Assembly (NCBI GenBank): GCA_020348765.1
Contig: CP070753.1
Coordinates: 2,247,791 to 2,259,098 of the forward strand
Length of the DNA: 11,308 nucleotides
Direction of reading: 5' to 3'
Source: Burkholderiales bacterium
GTDB taxonomy: Bacteria > Pseudomonadota > Gammaproteobacteria > Burkholderiales > Burkholderiaceae_E
Part shown: positions 1 through 6,778 of the stretch, piece after piece
How the letters are laid out: each line of letters starts with the position of its first letter
Position numbering within the stretch: the stretch's first letter is position 1
The notes under the pieces: generated by a model
What the model was told of the DNA's origin: nothing
Database searches by the model: none
The model's input: the letters and a program-made list of their open reading frames with translations, nothing else
Program-made: the position numbers and the translations under genes

Positions 1-1052
1 CGCAGGATCCGGCCGCCGGTGACCGTCAACTCGAGTGCCCAGTCGCACACGCGGTCCAGCGCCAGCGCGCCCCACGGACCCCAGCCCCACTCGAGCCTCA
101 GCTGCACCGGCTGCTCGAATGCGGGTTGGCGCGCCGCGGCCCCGGGCCAGGCCCGGTGCACGATGCGGCCGTCCTGGATCAGTTCCACGACATCCAGCTC
201 GTCGCGGCCACGCACCCGGAAAGCAGCCTCGACGCTGGCGCCGGCGTGGATGCTCGCGCCCATCGGCGCGCCGTCGACCGTGAACTCGACCTCGATCCGG
301 TCGCCGGTCAGCGCGTAGGTGCGCCGCGCCCGGATCGCCTCGAGGATCCCGGCCCGCGTGAAGTCCTCGACCCAGGCCGCCATCAGCCCTTCGCCGTAGG
401 CCCCGGGGAAGCCGGCGTGATCGTCGGAAGAACCGACGAAGCCGAAGCGCAGGCCGGCATCGAGCGCAGCGCGCGCGGTATTCGGCGTCGAGCGCCCGCC
501 CATCGAGTGCGTGAAATAGTCGTACGGGCCGCGGTCGTGCTCGCCGTTGCCGTGCTCGGAGAACACCTCGACCACCGGCGTGCAACTCTCGTCGAAGGCA
601 TCCCAGTTCACGCCGCGGTTGCCGGCCGGGTAGGCCAGGTGGTGCGGGATCATCAGCGCGTTCTCCTCGACGCAGAGGCTGCGCAGACCGGCCAGGTCCG
701 GCGCGTAGAACAGCGGCCGGTGATCGGCCGGAAGGATCACGCACTGGTCGCCCCAGTACGACGAATGCCACTCGAAGCCGAGGAAGGCATTGAACATGCC
801 GTCGCGGTTGCCGTCCGCGATCACCGCCTGCACGCGCGGCCAGGTTTCCTTGAGCCGCTTGAAGCCGTCGATCCAGTGCCGCTCGCGCCCGCCCTCCATG
901 CTCGGCATGTCATGCCAGCTCGAGTGGCCGGTGAACGCGAAGAAGTCGAGGTGCGTGCGCGCGATCTCGAGCGAGCGCTCGATCGAACCGATCCCGTAGC
1001 CGTGGGCATTGTGGTTGTGAATGTCGCCGTACAGAATCCGGTAGCCGTCCAT
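1..1052 (-). CDS. PHP-domain (DUF3604-like) metal-dependent phosphoesterase-family protein, 3' end outside window
   Basis: This is a partial protein: 350 residues are visible and the C-terminus lies beyond the left edge. The N-terminus carries the PHP metal-site signature GDIHNHN (His12, His14). TGHSSWHD (His43, His47), FEWHSS (Glu94), IPHHLAYP (His137/138), VEVFSEHG (Glu162/166) and SSDDH (Asp210, Asp211, His212) follow in the order expected for PHP metal ligands. After residue ~225 the chain becomes a beta-rich segment (YALTGDRIEVEFTVDG) as in DUF3604 proteins. Family knowledge suggests a cytoplasmic metal-dependent hydrolase; the substrate is unknown and no signal peptide is seen. The ATG at 1052 sits 13 bases after the end of the hotdog ORF. 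An in-frame ATG at 1106 would add 18 Ala/Gly/Arg-rich residues, and neither start has a convincing Shine-Dalgarno. It is the last visible gene of the minus-strand train and may also have its own promoter near 1148-1176. The family call is firm, the start less so. Confidence 0.85.
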   Translation of the reverse strand, partial: MDGYRILYGDIHNHNAHGYGIGSIERSLEIARTHLDFFAFTGHSSWHDMPSMEGGRERHWIDGFKRLKETWPRVQAVIADGNRDGMFNAFLGFEWHSSYWGDQCVILPADHRPLFYAPDLAGLRSLCVEENALMIPHHLAYPAGNRGVNWDAFDESCTPVVEVFSEHGNGEHDRGPYDYFTHSMGGRSTPNTARAALDAGLRFGFVGSSDDHAGFPGAYGEGLMAAWVEDFTRAGILEAIRARRTYALTGDRIEVEFTVDGAPMGASIHAGASVEAAFRVRGRDELDVVELIQDGRIVHRAWPGAAARQPAFEQPVQLRLEWGWGPWGALALDRVCDWALELTVTGGRIL

Positions 1053-1065
1053 GCGCAGGCCCGTG

Positions 1066-1494
1066 CTATGGCCGCCGGCGGCGCCGCTGCGCGCGCAGGC
1101 CCGCATCGCGCCGGTGGCGGCCCGATCGTATTAACCAACTGGTGAACACGCTAGCCGCGCACTTCCGCCCTGTCAAGCCGCCGCGACGGCCGCTGCAGCG
1201 GGCCGTGATGCGCGCGCCGGTGTCGGCGATCGCAGGCATGCAGGTGATGTTCGGCGAGACCGTGCTCGTCGGCCGCCCCTCGCCCAGCTGGGCCGAGATC
1301 GCGATCACCACCGACGCGTCTGCAGCCGCGGTCAGCGCCTGCCAGCACACGACGCCGCCGACCCGGCACGGCTTCGGCTCGAACGGCAGCACGAGCACGG
1401 CCTCGCCAGGCCGTACCGATGCCACGCGCAGACCCAGGCCCTGCACCCACGGGGCGAACAATTCCTTCAGCCAGCGTTCCGCCTGTTCGATCAC
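1066..1494 (-). CDS. PaaI-type hotdog-fold thioesterase, C-terminus anomalous
   Basis: The ORF gives 142 residues, normal for the PaaI/4HBT-like hotdog family, which hydrolyses acyl-CoA thioesters in the cytoplasm. Residues 1-99 fit the family: an N-terminal helix (IEQAERWLKELF), the strand RPGEAVLVLPFEP, then CRVGGVVCWQALTAAADAS, where Asp59 occupies the usual catalytic acid position on the hot-dog helix. TSTVSPNITCMPAIADTGAR follows. The GTG start at 1494 is chosen because GGGAG lies five bases upstream and the homology begins here; the open frame upstream to 1722 is not family-like. After about residue 99 the sequence loses the expected strand-turn-strand pattern and ends in an Arg-rich run. 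A fragment GRKCAASVFTSWLI does resemble the last hotdog strand, so a deletion of about ten codons is possible. Another frame reads QRPSRRLDRAEVRG and stops at 1151, so a frameshift is the alternative. It lies between the AbrB gene (151-base gap) and the PHP gene. Confidence 0.65.
   Translation of the reverse strand: MIEQAERWLKELFAPWVQGLGLRVASVRPGEAVLVLPFEPKPCRVGGVVCWQALTAAADASVVIAISAQLGEGRPTSTVSPNITCMPAIADTGARITARCSGRRGGLTGRKCAASVFTSWLIRSGRHRRDAGLRAQRRRRRP
1148..1176 (-). promoter_or_regulatory. Candidate sigma70-type promoter for the PHP gene
   Basis: On the minus strand a perfect TTGACA (1171-1176) is followed after 17 bases by TAGCGT (1148-1153), which matches TATAAT at three of six positions. 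The predicted start of transcription is near 1141. That leaves a leader of about 90 bases to the ATG at 1052, or 35 to the alternative ATG at 1106. The stretch just downstream is locally A/T-richer (TTGGTTAATACG) than the surrounding coding DNA. The -10 is weak and the site lies inside the doubtful 3' end of the hotdog ORF, so this is suggestive only. Confidence 0.3.
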
Positions 1495-1645
1495 TGCGAC
1501 TCCCGCCCGCGTGTTCGCACCGGCCTGCGCACCAGGTCCGCGTTCCGAACTGCGCATGCGCGACGGTCCGGCACACCCTGGATCTTCCACGGCCGGCCGC
1601 GGCAGCGTCGGTGCGTCGCCGCCGGCCACCACACCCCGATCGAGC

Positions 1646-2815
1646 TCACCCCGGTTCGCCTTGCCCCCGGCCGTCGCCAGCCTGCCAGCCGAAGCGACGC
1701 GCGAGCAAACGGTACAGCGCACCGATGCTGAGCACCATCCCGATATACCTGACCACGTGCATGATCGCCACTACCGGCACGCCGAGTTGCAGCAGCTTGG
1801 CGGTCAGGCTCATCTCCGCGATGCCGCCGGGAGACGTGGCCAGGATCATCGTCGCCGGCGCGATGCCGGCCCCCAGCGCCAACGCCCAGCCGAACAGCGC
1901 CGAGGCCGCGATGCCGGCCAGGCTGGCGACAGCCATCGCGGCCAGGAAGCGCGGGCCGCGCGCGAAGAACCCCGGTGCGAATCGCGTGCCCAGCGAGATG
2001 CCGATCAGGACCTGTCCGACGTCGATCAGCCAGCGCGGCAGCGCGGTCCAGGACAGCCCGGCGATGCCGAGCGCGGCCGTGACGAACAGCGGCCCCAGCA
2101 CCCAGGCGTTGGGTGATCCGACGCGCAATGCGACCATGCCGCCGACCCAGCTCAGCACCAGCAGGGCGACCAGCCCCCGGTAGTCGACGACGCTCGCCAC
2201 CGGGACCCAGGCGTCGCTTCCGTGCACCTGAAGCCACTGGTAGGCGAACGGCAGGATCGTGACCACCAGCAGGACGCGCAGCGAGTGGCCGGCCGCAATC
2301 AACGGGACCGAGCCGCCGAACCGTTCTCCCTGGGACGCCATCTCCGAGGCCCCGCCGACCGCACCGCCGAAGAACGCGGTCGGCGCATCGGCCCCGCCGA
2401 AGCGCGACAGCGCCCAGGCGAAGCCCATGCCCAGCAGCAATGCATAGATCGTGCCTGCGAGCAGGAACGGCCACAGCGCCAGCAGGCGCCCGAGGACCGC
2501 CTGCGTGAAATACAGGCCGAGCGCCATGCCGATCACCCATTGCCCGGCCCAGCGCGCGGCCACCGGCGCCCAGAGCCCGGCCCCGGCCAGGTTGGCGCCT
2601 GCGCACGCGAACAGTGCGCCGAGCAGCCACGGCAGCGGCGTGCCCAGCCAGGTGCACAGCGCACCCCCGGCGGCGCCGATCGCCAGCGCCTTCAGGAAGG
2701 CCAGGTGACGCCGCGCCGATCGACGGCCCGACTCCGAGCTCGACCCGGCCCGGTCATCGACCCGGTCATCGGCCTGGTCGCGCGGCCGGCTCAGTGGCGG
2801 CACGCCCGCTACCAC
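1646..2815 (-). CDS. AbrB-family integral membrane protein (internal duplication type)
   Basis: This 389-residue, strongly hydrophobic protein has about 9-11 predicted membrane segments. Two related halves are visible: FLKALAIGAAGGALCTWLGT...PLPWLLGALFACAGANLAG (roughly residues 38-80) and LVALLVLSWVGGMVALRVGS...NAWVLGPLFVTAALGIAG (roughly 218-258). This is the duplicated unit that defines the AbrB membrane family, often mislabelled ammonia monooxygenase or transition-state regulator. ATSPGGIAEMSLTAKLL near residue 325 and GGAVGGASEMASQGERFGG near 150 are the paired Pro/Gly-rich motifs of each half. The molecular function of the family is not established; a transport role for a small molecule is an inference from topology and from the catabolic neighbours. 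The GTG start lies six bases after the dehydratase stop. It precedes a hydrophilic, charged stretch of about 37 residues containing two tandem 12-bp copies (2749-2772). No other start codon lies between that stretch and the first membrane segment. Confidence 0.85.
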   Translation of the reverse strand: MVAGVPPLSRPRDQADDRVDDRAGSSSESGRRSARRHLAFLKALAIGAAGGALCTWLGTPLPWLLGALFACAGANLAGAGLWAPVAARWAGQWVIGMALGLYFTQAVLGRLLALWPFLLAGTIYALLLGMGFAWALSRFGGADAPTAFFGGAVGGASEMASQGERFGGSVPLIAAGHSLRVLLVVTILPFAYQWLQVHGSDAWVPVASVVDYRGLVALLVLSWVGGMVALRVGSPNAWVLGPLFVTAALGIAGLSWTALPRWLIDVGQVLIGISLGTRFAPGFFARGPRFLAAMAVASLAGIAASALFGWALALGAGIAPATMILATSPGGIAEMSLTAKLLQLGVPVVAIMHVVRYIGMVLSIGALYRLLARRFGWQAGDGRGQGEPG

Positions 2816-2821
2816 CGTCGC

Positions 2822-3961
2822 TCAGCGCGGCCGCCGCGGCAGTTCCACCTCCGCCGAGCCCCTCGCCGTCGTCTGGCTGAGCTGGTTCTCGGCCCAGATC
2901 TCGCAATCGACGAGCCCGCGGCCGTCGATTTCTCGCTTGCCGCCGACGCGGCCGCGCGTGTAGGTCGTGTCGCCGAAGATCACGGGCAGCTTGACGCGCA
3001 CCGACAGCTTGCGCACGAAGCCGTCGTCACCCATCCAGTTGGTGACGCAGCTCGCGAGCATGCCGATGCGCTGCGGCCCGTTGTCATACGGCCCCGGCAT
3101 GCCGATCTCGGAAGTGGCTACCTCGGCATCCTGGTGGCCGATGCTGGGGCTGACCGCGGCCGCGTAGTAACTCGGGTCGTAGTTGTTCGGCAAGCGCTCC
3201 GGATCGTGCCGGGCCCAGTGCGAGTACAGCCACTTGAGCCGGGTCGACTTGTAGCCCGACGTGCCCACGGCGCCGGCGTAGTAGCAGGTCATGTCCAGCC
3301 GGTTGATCGGCCCGCGCACCGTGCCGCCCAGCGGGTCGCCGAGCTGCACGTCTTCCCAGTAGCGCCGCGTACCGCCCCTTCGCTCCTCGGCCAGCACCGC
3401 GCGCTCGATCGCCTCGAGCTGCTGATGCGTGTAGCGCTGCTCGGGCCGGGGCTCGTAGCTCAGGCCACCGCTCGCGCCCTGACGCGCGATGCGGAACGTG
3501 TGCGACTGCACGCGCGTGGTCAACGCGCCGTGCTGGTTGCGGTAGCTGACATCGCCGGTCTGCACCAGCATGTTGGCGACCCGCTTGCCCGACAGCGCGC
3601 GCGCATCGACGTAGGCGGCGTCGGCCGTGATCTCGTCGCCGCGACGGATCGGCTCGAAGAACTCGCAGTCGGCGCCGGAATAGATCCACTGGATGTCCGG
3701 CAACCCCGGGGCGACGACCGCGTCGAAGATCGCGTAGAAGAAGGTCGGCGGTGCGACGATGCCGCCCCAGCGCGTGCCGGCCGCGTAGTCGGGGTCGCAC
3801 CACAGCGGGTTGTCGTCGCCCAGGCCCCACGCATAGTGCCGGATCGTGTCCCGGGTGGCCTCGTAGTTCCATTGCTCGACACGAATCGGCATGCCGATCA
3901 TCCGCCGGGCCTCGGCCAGCGCGTCGGCATCCAGCGTCGGCGCGAGCAGTTTCTTGTCCAT
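2822..3961 (-). CDS. MaoC-like / FAS1-type double-hotdog dehydratase
   Basis: This 379-residue protein has two hotdog domains, as in bacterial FAS1-like dehydratase/MaoC proteins that hydrate or dehydrate enoyl-CoA-type thioesters. Domain one (about residues 20-165) has the hydratase-2-like segment HYAWGLGDDNPLWCDPDYA (Asp50, Asn51, Pro52), in which the usual NPxH histidine is Trp. GGIVAPPTFFYAIFD and VRRGDEIT-like strands follow. Domain two (about 205-379) starts at RYWEDVQLGDPLGG and contains GYKSTRLKWLYSHW. It keeps the fold pattern but no obvious catalytic motif, as is common in these duplications. The ATG at 3961 is supported by GAGGAGA about ten bases upstream. The gene lies 82 bases after the annotated acyl-CoA synthetase stop but only 22 bases after the presumed ancestral stop (3984). 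A role downstream of CoA activation is inferred from this order. The family is clear; the substrate is unknown. Confidence 0.85.
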   Translation of the reverse strand: MDKKLLAPTLDADALAEARRMIGMPIRVEQWNYEATRDTIRHYAWGLGDDNPLWCDPDYAAGTRWGGIVAPPTFFYAIFDAVVAPGLPDIQWIYSGADCEFFEPIRRGDEITADAAYVDARALSGKRVANMLVQTGDVSYRNQHGALTTRVQSHTFRIARQGASGGLSYEPRPEQRYTHQQLEAIERAVLAEERRGGTRRYWEDVQLGDPLGGTVRGPINRLDMTCYYAGAVGTSGYKSTRLKWLYSHWARHDPERLPNNYDPSYYAAAVSPSIGHQDAEVATSEIGMPGPYDNGPQRIGMLASCVTNWMGDDGFVRKLSVRVKLPVIFGDTTYTRGRVGGKREIDGRGLVDCEIWAENQLSQTTARGSAEVELPRRPR

Positions 3962-3983
3962 CGCAGGCTCTCTCCTCAGGTGC

Positions 3984-4046
3984 TCAAGCGGGTCGGTCGG
4001 CGCCGTCGGGCGCAGAGCCGACCACCAGCGTGTCCACCGCGACTCA
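3984..4046 (-). other. Conserved C-terminal extension of the acyl-CoA synthetase, cut off by an in-frame TGA
   Basis: Right after the TGA at 4044-4046 the same reading frame continues for 19 codons as VAVDTLVVGSAPDGADRPA and ends at a second TGA (3984-3986). NDP-forming acyl-CoA synthetases usually finish DVNPL(I/L)V...(V/A)AVDALVV, so this stretch looks like the missing end of the gene. No frame change is needed, only one sense codon in place of TGA. Whether it is a nonsense mutation, a base-call error or a read-through site cannot be decided here. Confidence 0.65.
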
Positions 4047-6155
4047 GCCTCCCGGCGCCGGCCGCACGATCAACGGGTTGACGTCGACCTCGGTCACCCA
4101 TTCGGTGGCGGCGAAACAGGCGCCCAGTCGCTCGATGACCCCGATCGCGGCCTCGACGTCCATCCTTGCGCGCCCGCGCGCGCCGTCCAGCAGCGGTGCG
4201 ATCCGCAGCTGCCCGAGCGCCGCGCCGATCTCGGCCCGGCTCGCCGGCAGCGCCAGAAAGCGCAGGTCCTCGAGCACTTCGGCCCAGGTGCCACCGGCAC
4301 CGATCATCAGCGTCCGGCCCAGCTCCGGATCGATGGCACCGCCGACGATCAGCTCGACGCCGTCGCGAACCTGCGGCTGCACGCTCAAGCCCTCGATCCG
4401 GGCCTGCGGCGCGCGCTCGGCGAGCGTCGCGTGCATCTGCCGCCAGGCCGCAAGCAGCTCGCCCCGGTCGCCGAGGTCGAGCGCCACGCCGCCGACCTCG
4501 GTCTTGTGCGCGATGTCGGGCGAGACCACCTTCAGCACCACCGGGTAGCCGACTTCGGCCGCGAATGCAACCGCGGCCCGCGCGTCGGAGCACACGCTTT
4601 GCGGCACCAGTGGCAGCCCTGCCGCGGCAATGAACTGCGCAGGCGTGCGCGCGACCGGTGCATCGCGGCCTTCGGCATCAGGGACGCGTCGCCCCCCTTC
4701 TTCGCGAGCGCTCGGCCCCCCCTTGAGAGTCGCGCGGCGGCGCCCGAGTGCCGCAACGACCCGCTCCGCGGTCGGCAGCACCAGCACGCCGGCGGCGAGC
4801 AGCCGTGCCCGGGTCTCGGGTCGCAGCTGATCGGCCGATGACAGGAAGGTCAGCGCCACGTGCTTGCCCCTTGCGCATGCCGACCGGCCGAGCGCCTCGA
4901 GCCACGGCGCCAGCGCCTCGTAGTCGTGCGCCAGGCTGGTCAGCACCAGCAGCAGCGTGCCGATGCCGTCGTCGGCCAGCACCGCGTCGGCGCAGGTCGC
5001 ATAGCCCTGCTCGTCGGTGAACAGCGCCGTGTCCACCGGATTGCTCACCGCCATCTGCGACGGCAGGATTGCGCGCAGCGCCGCCTGGGTCGTCGCGGAG
5101 AATTCCGGCAGCGCCAGGCCGTGCTCGGCGCAGGCATCCGAGATCAGCACGCCCAGGCCGCCCGAGATCGTCAGCACGCCGAGGCCTGCGGCGCGATCGG
5201 CCCGTGGCTCGCCGAAGGTCTCGTATGCCAGCGCGAGGTCGACCAGGTCATCGAGGCAGGCGAGCTCGATCAACCCGGCCTGGGCCGCGGCACCGCGCCA
5301 CACCTGCCAGGCGCCGGCCAGCTTTCCGGTGTGCGACACCGATGCCGCGCGTCCGAGCTGGGAGCGACCGGCCCGCAACACCGCGATCGCCTGGCCGTTC
5401 GCGCGCGCGCGTCGCGCCAACGGCAGCAGCCGCTCGCCTTCCTTCAGGCCCTCGACGAACAGGCCGATCAGCCGGACCGATTCATCGCCGACGAAATGCT
5501 CGACGAAGTCGAGCAGTCCGAGATCGGCCTCGTTGCCGGTCGACACCCAGGCCGCCAGCCCGATGTCCAGGTCGTTGAAGCTCTGCAGCAGAGAATTGCC
5601 CAGCGCCCCGGACTGGGTGACCAGCGCCACGCGACCCGGTCGCGGCATGCGGCGCCGCAGCTCGGTCGAGAAGGTCGCGGTGACGCCGTTGGCCGGACGG
5701 ATCAGGCCGACGCAGTTCGGCCCCAGCAGCCGAGTGCCGGTGCGCACGCAGATCTGGGTCAGGGCCAGCTGCGCTTCGCGCGCGCCGGCCTCGGCGAATC
5801 CGCCGGCCACCGCGATCGCGAACCCGATGCCGCGTGCCGCGCAGGCCGCGAGTGCGTCGCCGACGGCAGCGGCCGGCAGCATGATCAGCGCCAGGTCCAC
5901 GCCGTCGGGCAACGCCTCGATCGAGGGGTAGCAGGGCGAGTCCCCGATGCGCTGGTGCTTCGGGTTGACCGCATAGACCGGCCCGGCGAAGCCGAAGCGC
6001 CGCAGGTAGGCGAGCGGACGACCGGGCAGCTTCGAGGCATCCGGCGAAGCGCCGATCACAGCGATCGCGCGCGGCTCGAACAAGCGCTGCAGCATGCCTG
6101 CGCCGCCGCCTGCCGCCGGCGTCGCGGCTGCACGCGGCTGCGCGTCATGGTTCAT
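4044..6155 (-). CDS. NDP-forming acyl-CoA synthetase (acetate--CoA ligase [ADP-forming] type), fused alpha-beta
   Basis: This 703-residue protein activates an organic acid to its CoA thioester with ATP or GTP via a phospho-enzyme. Domain order: CoA-binding Rossmann domain (residues 22-125; RAIAVIGASPDASKLPGRP), succinyl-CoA-ligase-like domains (about 150-470; GPNCVG at 145-150, VTQSGALGNSLL at 179-190, and SHTGKLAG, whose His275 is the likely phosphorylated histidine), then an ATP-grasp domain to the end (GYPVVLKVVSPDIAHKTEVGG; EVDVNPLIV). The start codon overlaps the stop of the CMD-family gene as ATGA, pointing to translational coupling. MLQRLFEPRAIAVIGAS shows the true N-terminal homology beginning near residue 21, after a 20-residue Ala/Gly-rich leader. 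A Gly/Arg/Glu-rich linker (TLKGGPSAREEGGRR) lies between the ligase core and the ATP-grasp domain. The C-terminus stops at PAPGG, about 20 residues earlier than expected (see 3984-4046). The family is certain and the acid is unknown. Confidence 0.9.
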   Translation of the reverse strand: MNHDAQPRAAATPAAGGGAGMLQRLFEPRAIAVIGASPDASKLPGRPLAYLRRFGFAGPVYAVNPKHQRIGDSPCYPSIEALPDGVDLALIMLPAAAVGDALAACAARGIGFAIAVAGGFAEAGAREAQLALTQICVRTGTRLLGPNCVGLIRPANGVTATFSTELRRRMPRPGRVALVTQSGALGNSLLQSFNDLDIGLAAWVSTGNEADLGLLDFVEHFVGDESVRLIGLFVEGLKEGERLLPLARRARANGQAIAVLRAGRSQLGRAASVSHTGKLAGAWQVWRGAAAQAGLIELACLDDLVDLALAYETFGEPRADRAAGLGVLTISGGLGVLISDACAEHGLALPEFSATTQAALRAILPSQMAVSNPVDTALFTDEQGYATCADAVLADDGIGTLLLVLTSLAHDYEALAPWLEALGRSACARGKHVALTFLSSADQLRPETRARLLAAGVLVLPTAERVVAALGRRRATLKGGPSAREEGGRRVPDAEGRDAPVARTPAQFIAAAGLPLVPQSVCSDARAAVAFAAEVGYPVVLKVVSPDIAHKTEVGGVALDLGDRGELLAAWRQMHATLAERAPQARIEGLSVQPQVRDGVELIVGGAIDPELGRTLMIGAGGTWAEVLEDLRFLALPASRAEIGAALGQLRIAPLLDGARGRARMDVEAAIGVIERLGACFAATEWVTEVDVNPLIVRPAPGG
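4691..4723. repeat. Short direct repeat in the linker of the acyl-CoA synthetase gene
   Basis: GCCCCCCTT occurs at 4691-4699 and again at 4715-4723, offset by 24 bases (eight codons, in frame), with the 8-bp palindrome GAGCGCTC between the copies. It encodes part of the hydrophilic linker before the ATP-grasp domain. The segment looks like a small in-frame insertion, but its boundaries cannot be set without homologues. Confidence 0.4.
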
Positions 6156-6778
6156 CGCTTGCGCCCGACTGGCCTGGCCCGGGTCATCTCGGCACCGCCC
6201 GCCTTGGCACCGCCCGCCTTGGCACTGCCCGCCTTGGCACTGCCTGGCTTCGAACCGCCGGCCCTGGCACCCCCTGTCATCGAACCCCCCGCCTTGGCAC
6301 CGCCGCTCTTCGAACCGCGCGCCTTGGCACCGGTCGCGCCTCGGCCCGCACCCTCTGCCTCGACGCCATGGCCTGCGACCCCGGCGCGTTCCAGTTCGGC
6401 CGCGTAGTCGCACAGCTTCCAGCCGGTCTGGCCCCAGGTCGTGATGCCGCATACGGCCATGACCTGCATGCAGGCTTCGGCCAGCTGCGCCACCGTGAGC
6501 CCTTCGCGCATCGCCGCGCCGAGGTGATTCTTGGCTCCGTCCAGATTGCCGGACACGACGTCCAGCAACACGTAGATCAGCTCCTTGGTCCGGACGTCGA
6601 GCGCACCCTGCGGAGGCCGGCGCATGATGTAGCCGCGCGTGCGTGCATAACCGACCAGCGCCTCCGGCGCGTAGTCGGCCATGGCCCGGATCGGCTCCGG
6701 CACGTTGCCCAGGGTTTGCATGAAGTGCTCGCGGATCGCATCGAGCTCGGTTTGCAGCGGTTTCATCGCGGTCACCAT
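6152..6778 (-). CDS. Carboxymuconolactone decarboxylase (CMD/AhpD-like) family protein with basic repeat tail
   Basis: This 208-residue protein has a CMD fold at residues 5-130: RTKELIYVLLDVVSGNLDGAK, then HLGAAMREGLTVAQLAEACMQV (His85, Glu101). Family members decarboxylate gamma-carboxymuconolactone or act as AhpD-type peroxidases. The AhpD CxxC pair is absent at its usual place (SGNLDGAKNH), so thiol peroxidase activity is unlikely. Residues ~148-198 are ten pentapeptides of the type G-(A/S)-(K/R)-x-G from a 15-bp tandem repeat, ending in GRKR; the tail is strongly cationic and unlike the family. Start choice: the ATG at 6778 overlaps the dehydrogenase stop by seven bases and has AAGGG close by. 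An ATG at 6766 with GGTGA five bases upstream is equally plausible. The stop overlaps the synthetase start (ATGA). Membership of the same transcript is strongly indicated; substrate unknown. Confidence 0.85.
   Translation of the reverse strand: MVTAMKPLQTELDAIREHFMQTLGNVPEPIRAMADYAPEALVGYARTRGYIMRRPPQGALDVRTKELIYVLLDVVSGNLDGAKNHLGAAMREGLTVAQLAEACMQVMAVCGITTWGQTGWKLCDYAAELERAGVAGHGVEAEGAGRGATGAKARGSKSGGAKAGGSMTGGARAGGSKPGSAKAGSAKAGGAKAGGAEMTRARPVGRKR
6186..6335 (-). repeat. 15-bp tandem repeat, ten units, coding for the Lys/Gly/Ala tail
   Basis: Ten uninterrupted 15-base units are seen on the plus strand. Examples are GCCTTGGCACCGCCC (6201), GCCTTGGCACTGCCC (6216) and GCCTTGGCACTGCCT (6231). 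These mix with variants built on TTCGAACCG or ATCGAACCC (6246, 6276, 6306). The units are in frame with the CMD-family gene, where each encodes one pentapeptide. Because 15 is a multiple of 3, gain or loss of units keeps the frame, so unit number may vary between strains. Confidence 0.9.

Noticed and set aside
1495..1722. N-terminal extension of the hotdog thioesterase up to 1722
   Set aside because: It overlaps the end of the AbrB gene, shows no family similarity, and a GTG with GGGAG lies at the homology start (1494).
4044..4046. TGA read as selenocysteine
   Set aside because: No selenoprotein family precedent at this place, and the codon sits in a non-catalytic tail. A nonsense change is simpler.
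2222..4081. Long open frames on the plus strand opposite the minus genes (also 126-1145 and 4860-6407)
   Set aside because: They are Arg/Pro/Ala/His-rich antisense frames caused by high G+C; the minus strand carries recognisable protein families throughout.
6186..6335. Tandem repeat as a CRISPR array
   Set aside because: Units are 15 bases without spacers and lie in frame inside a coding sequence.
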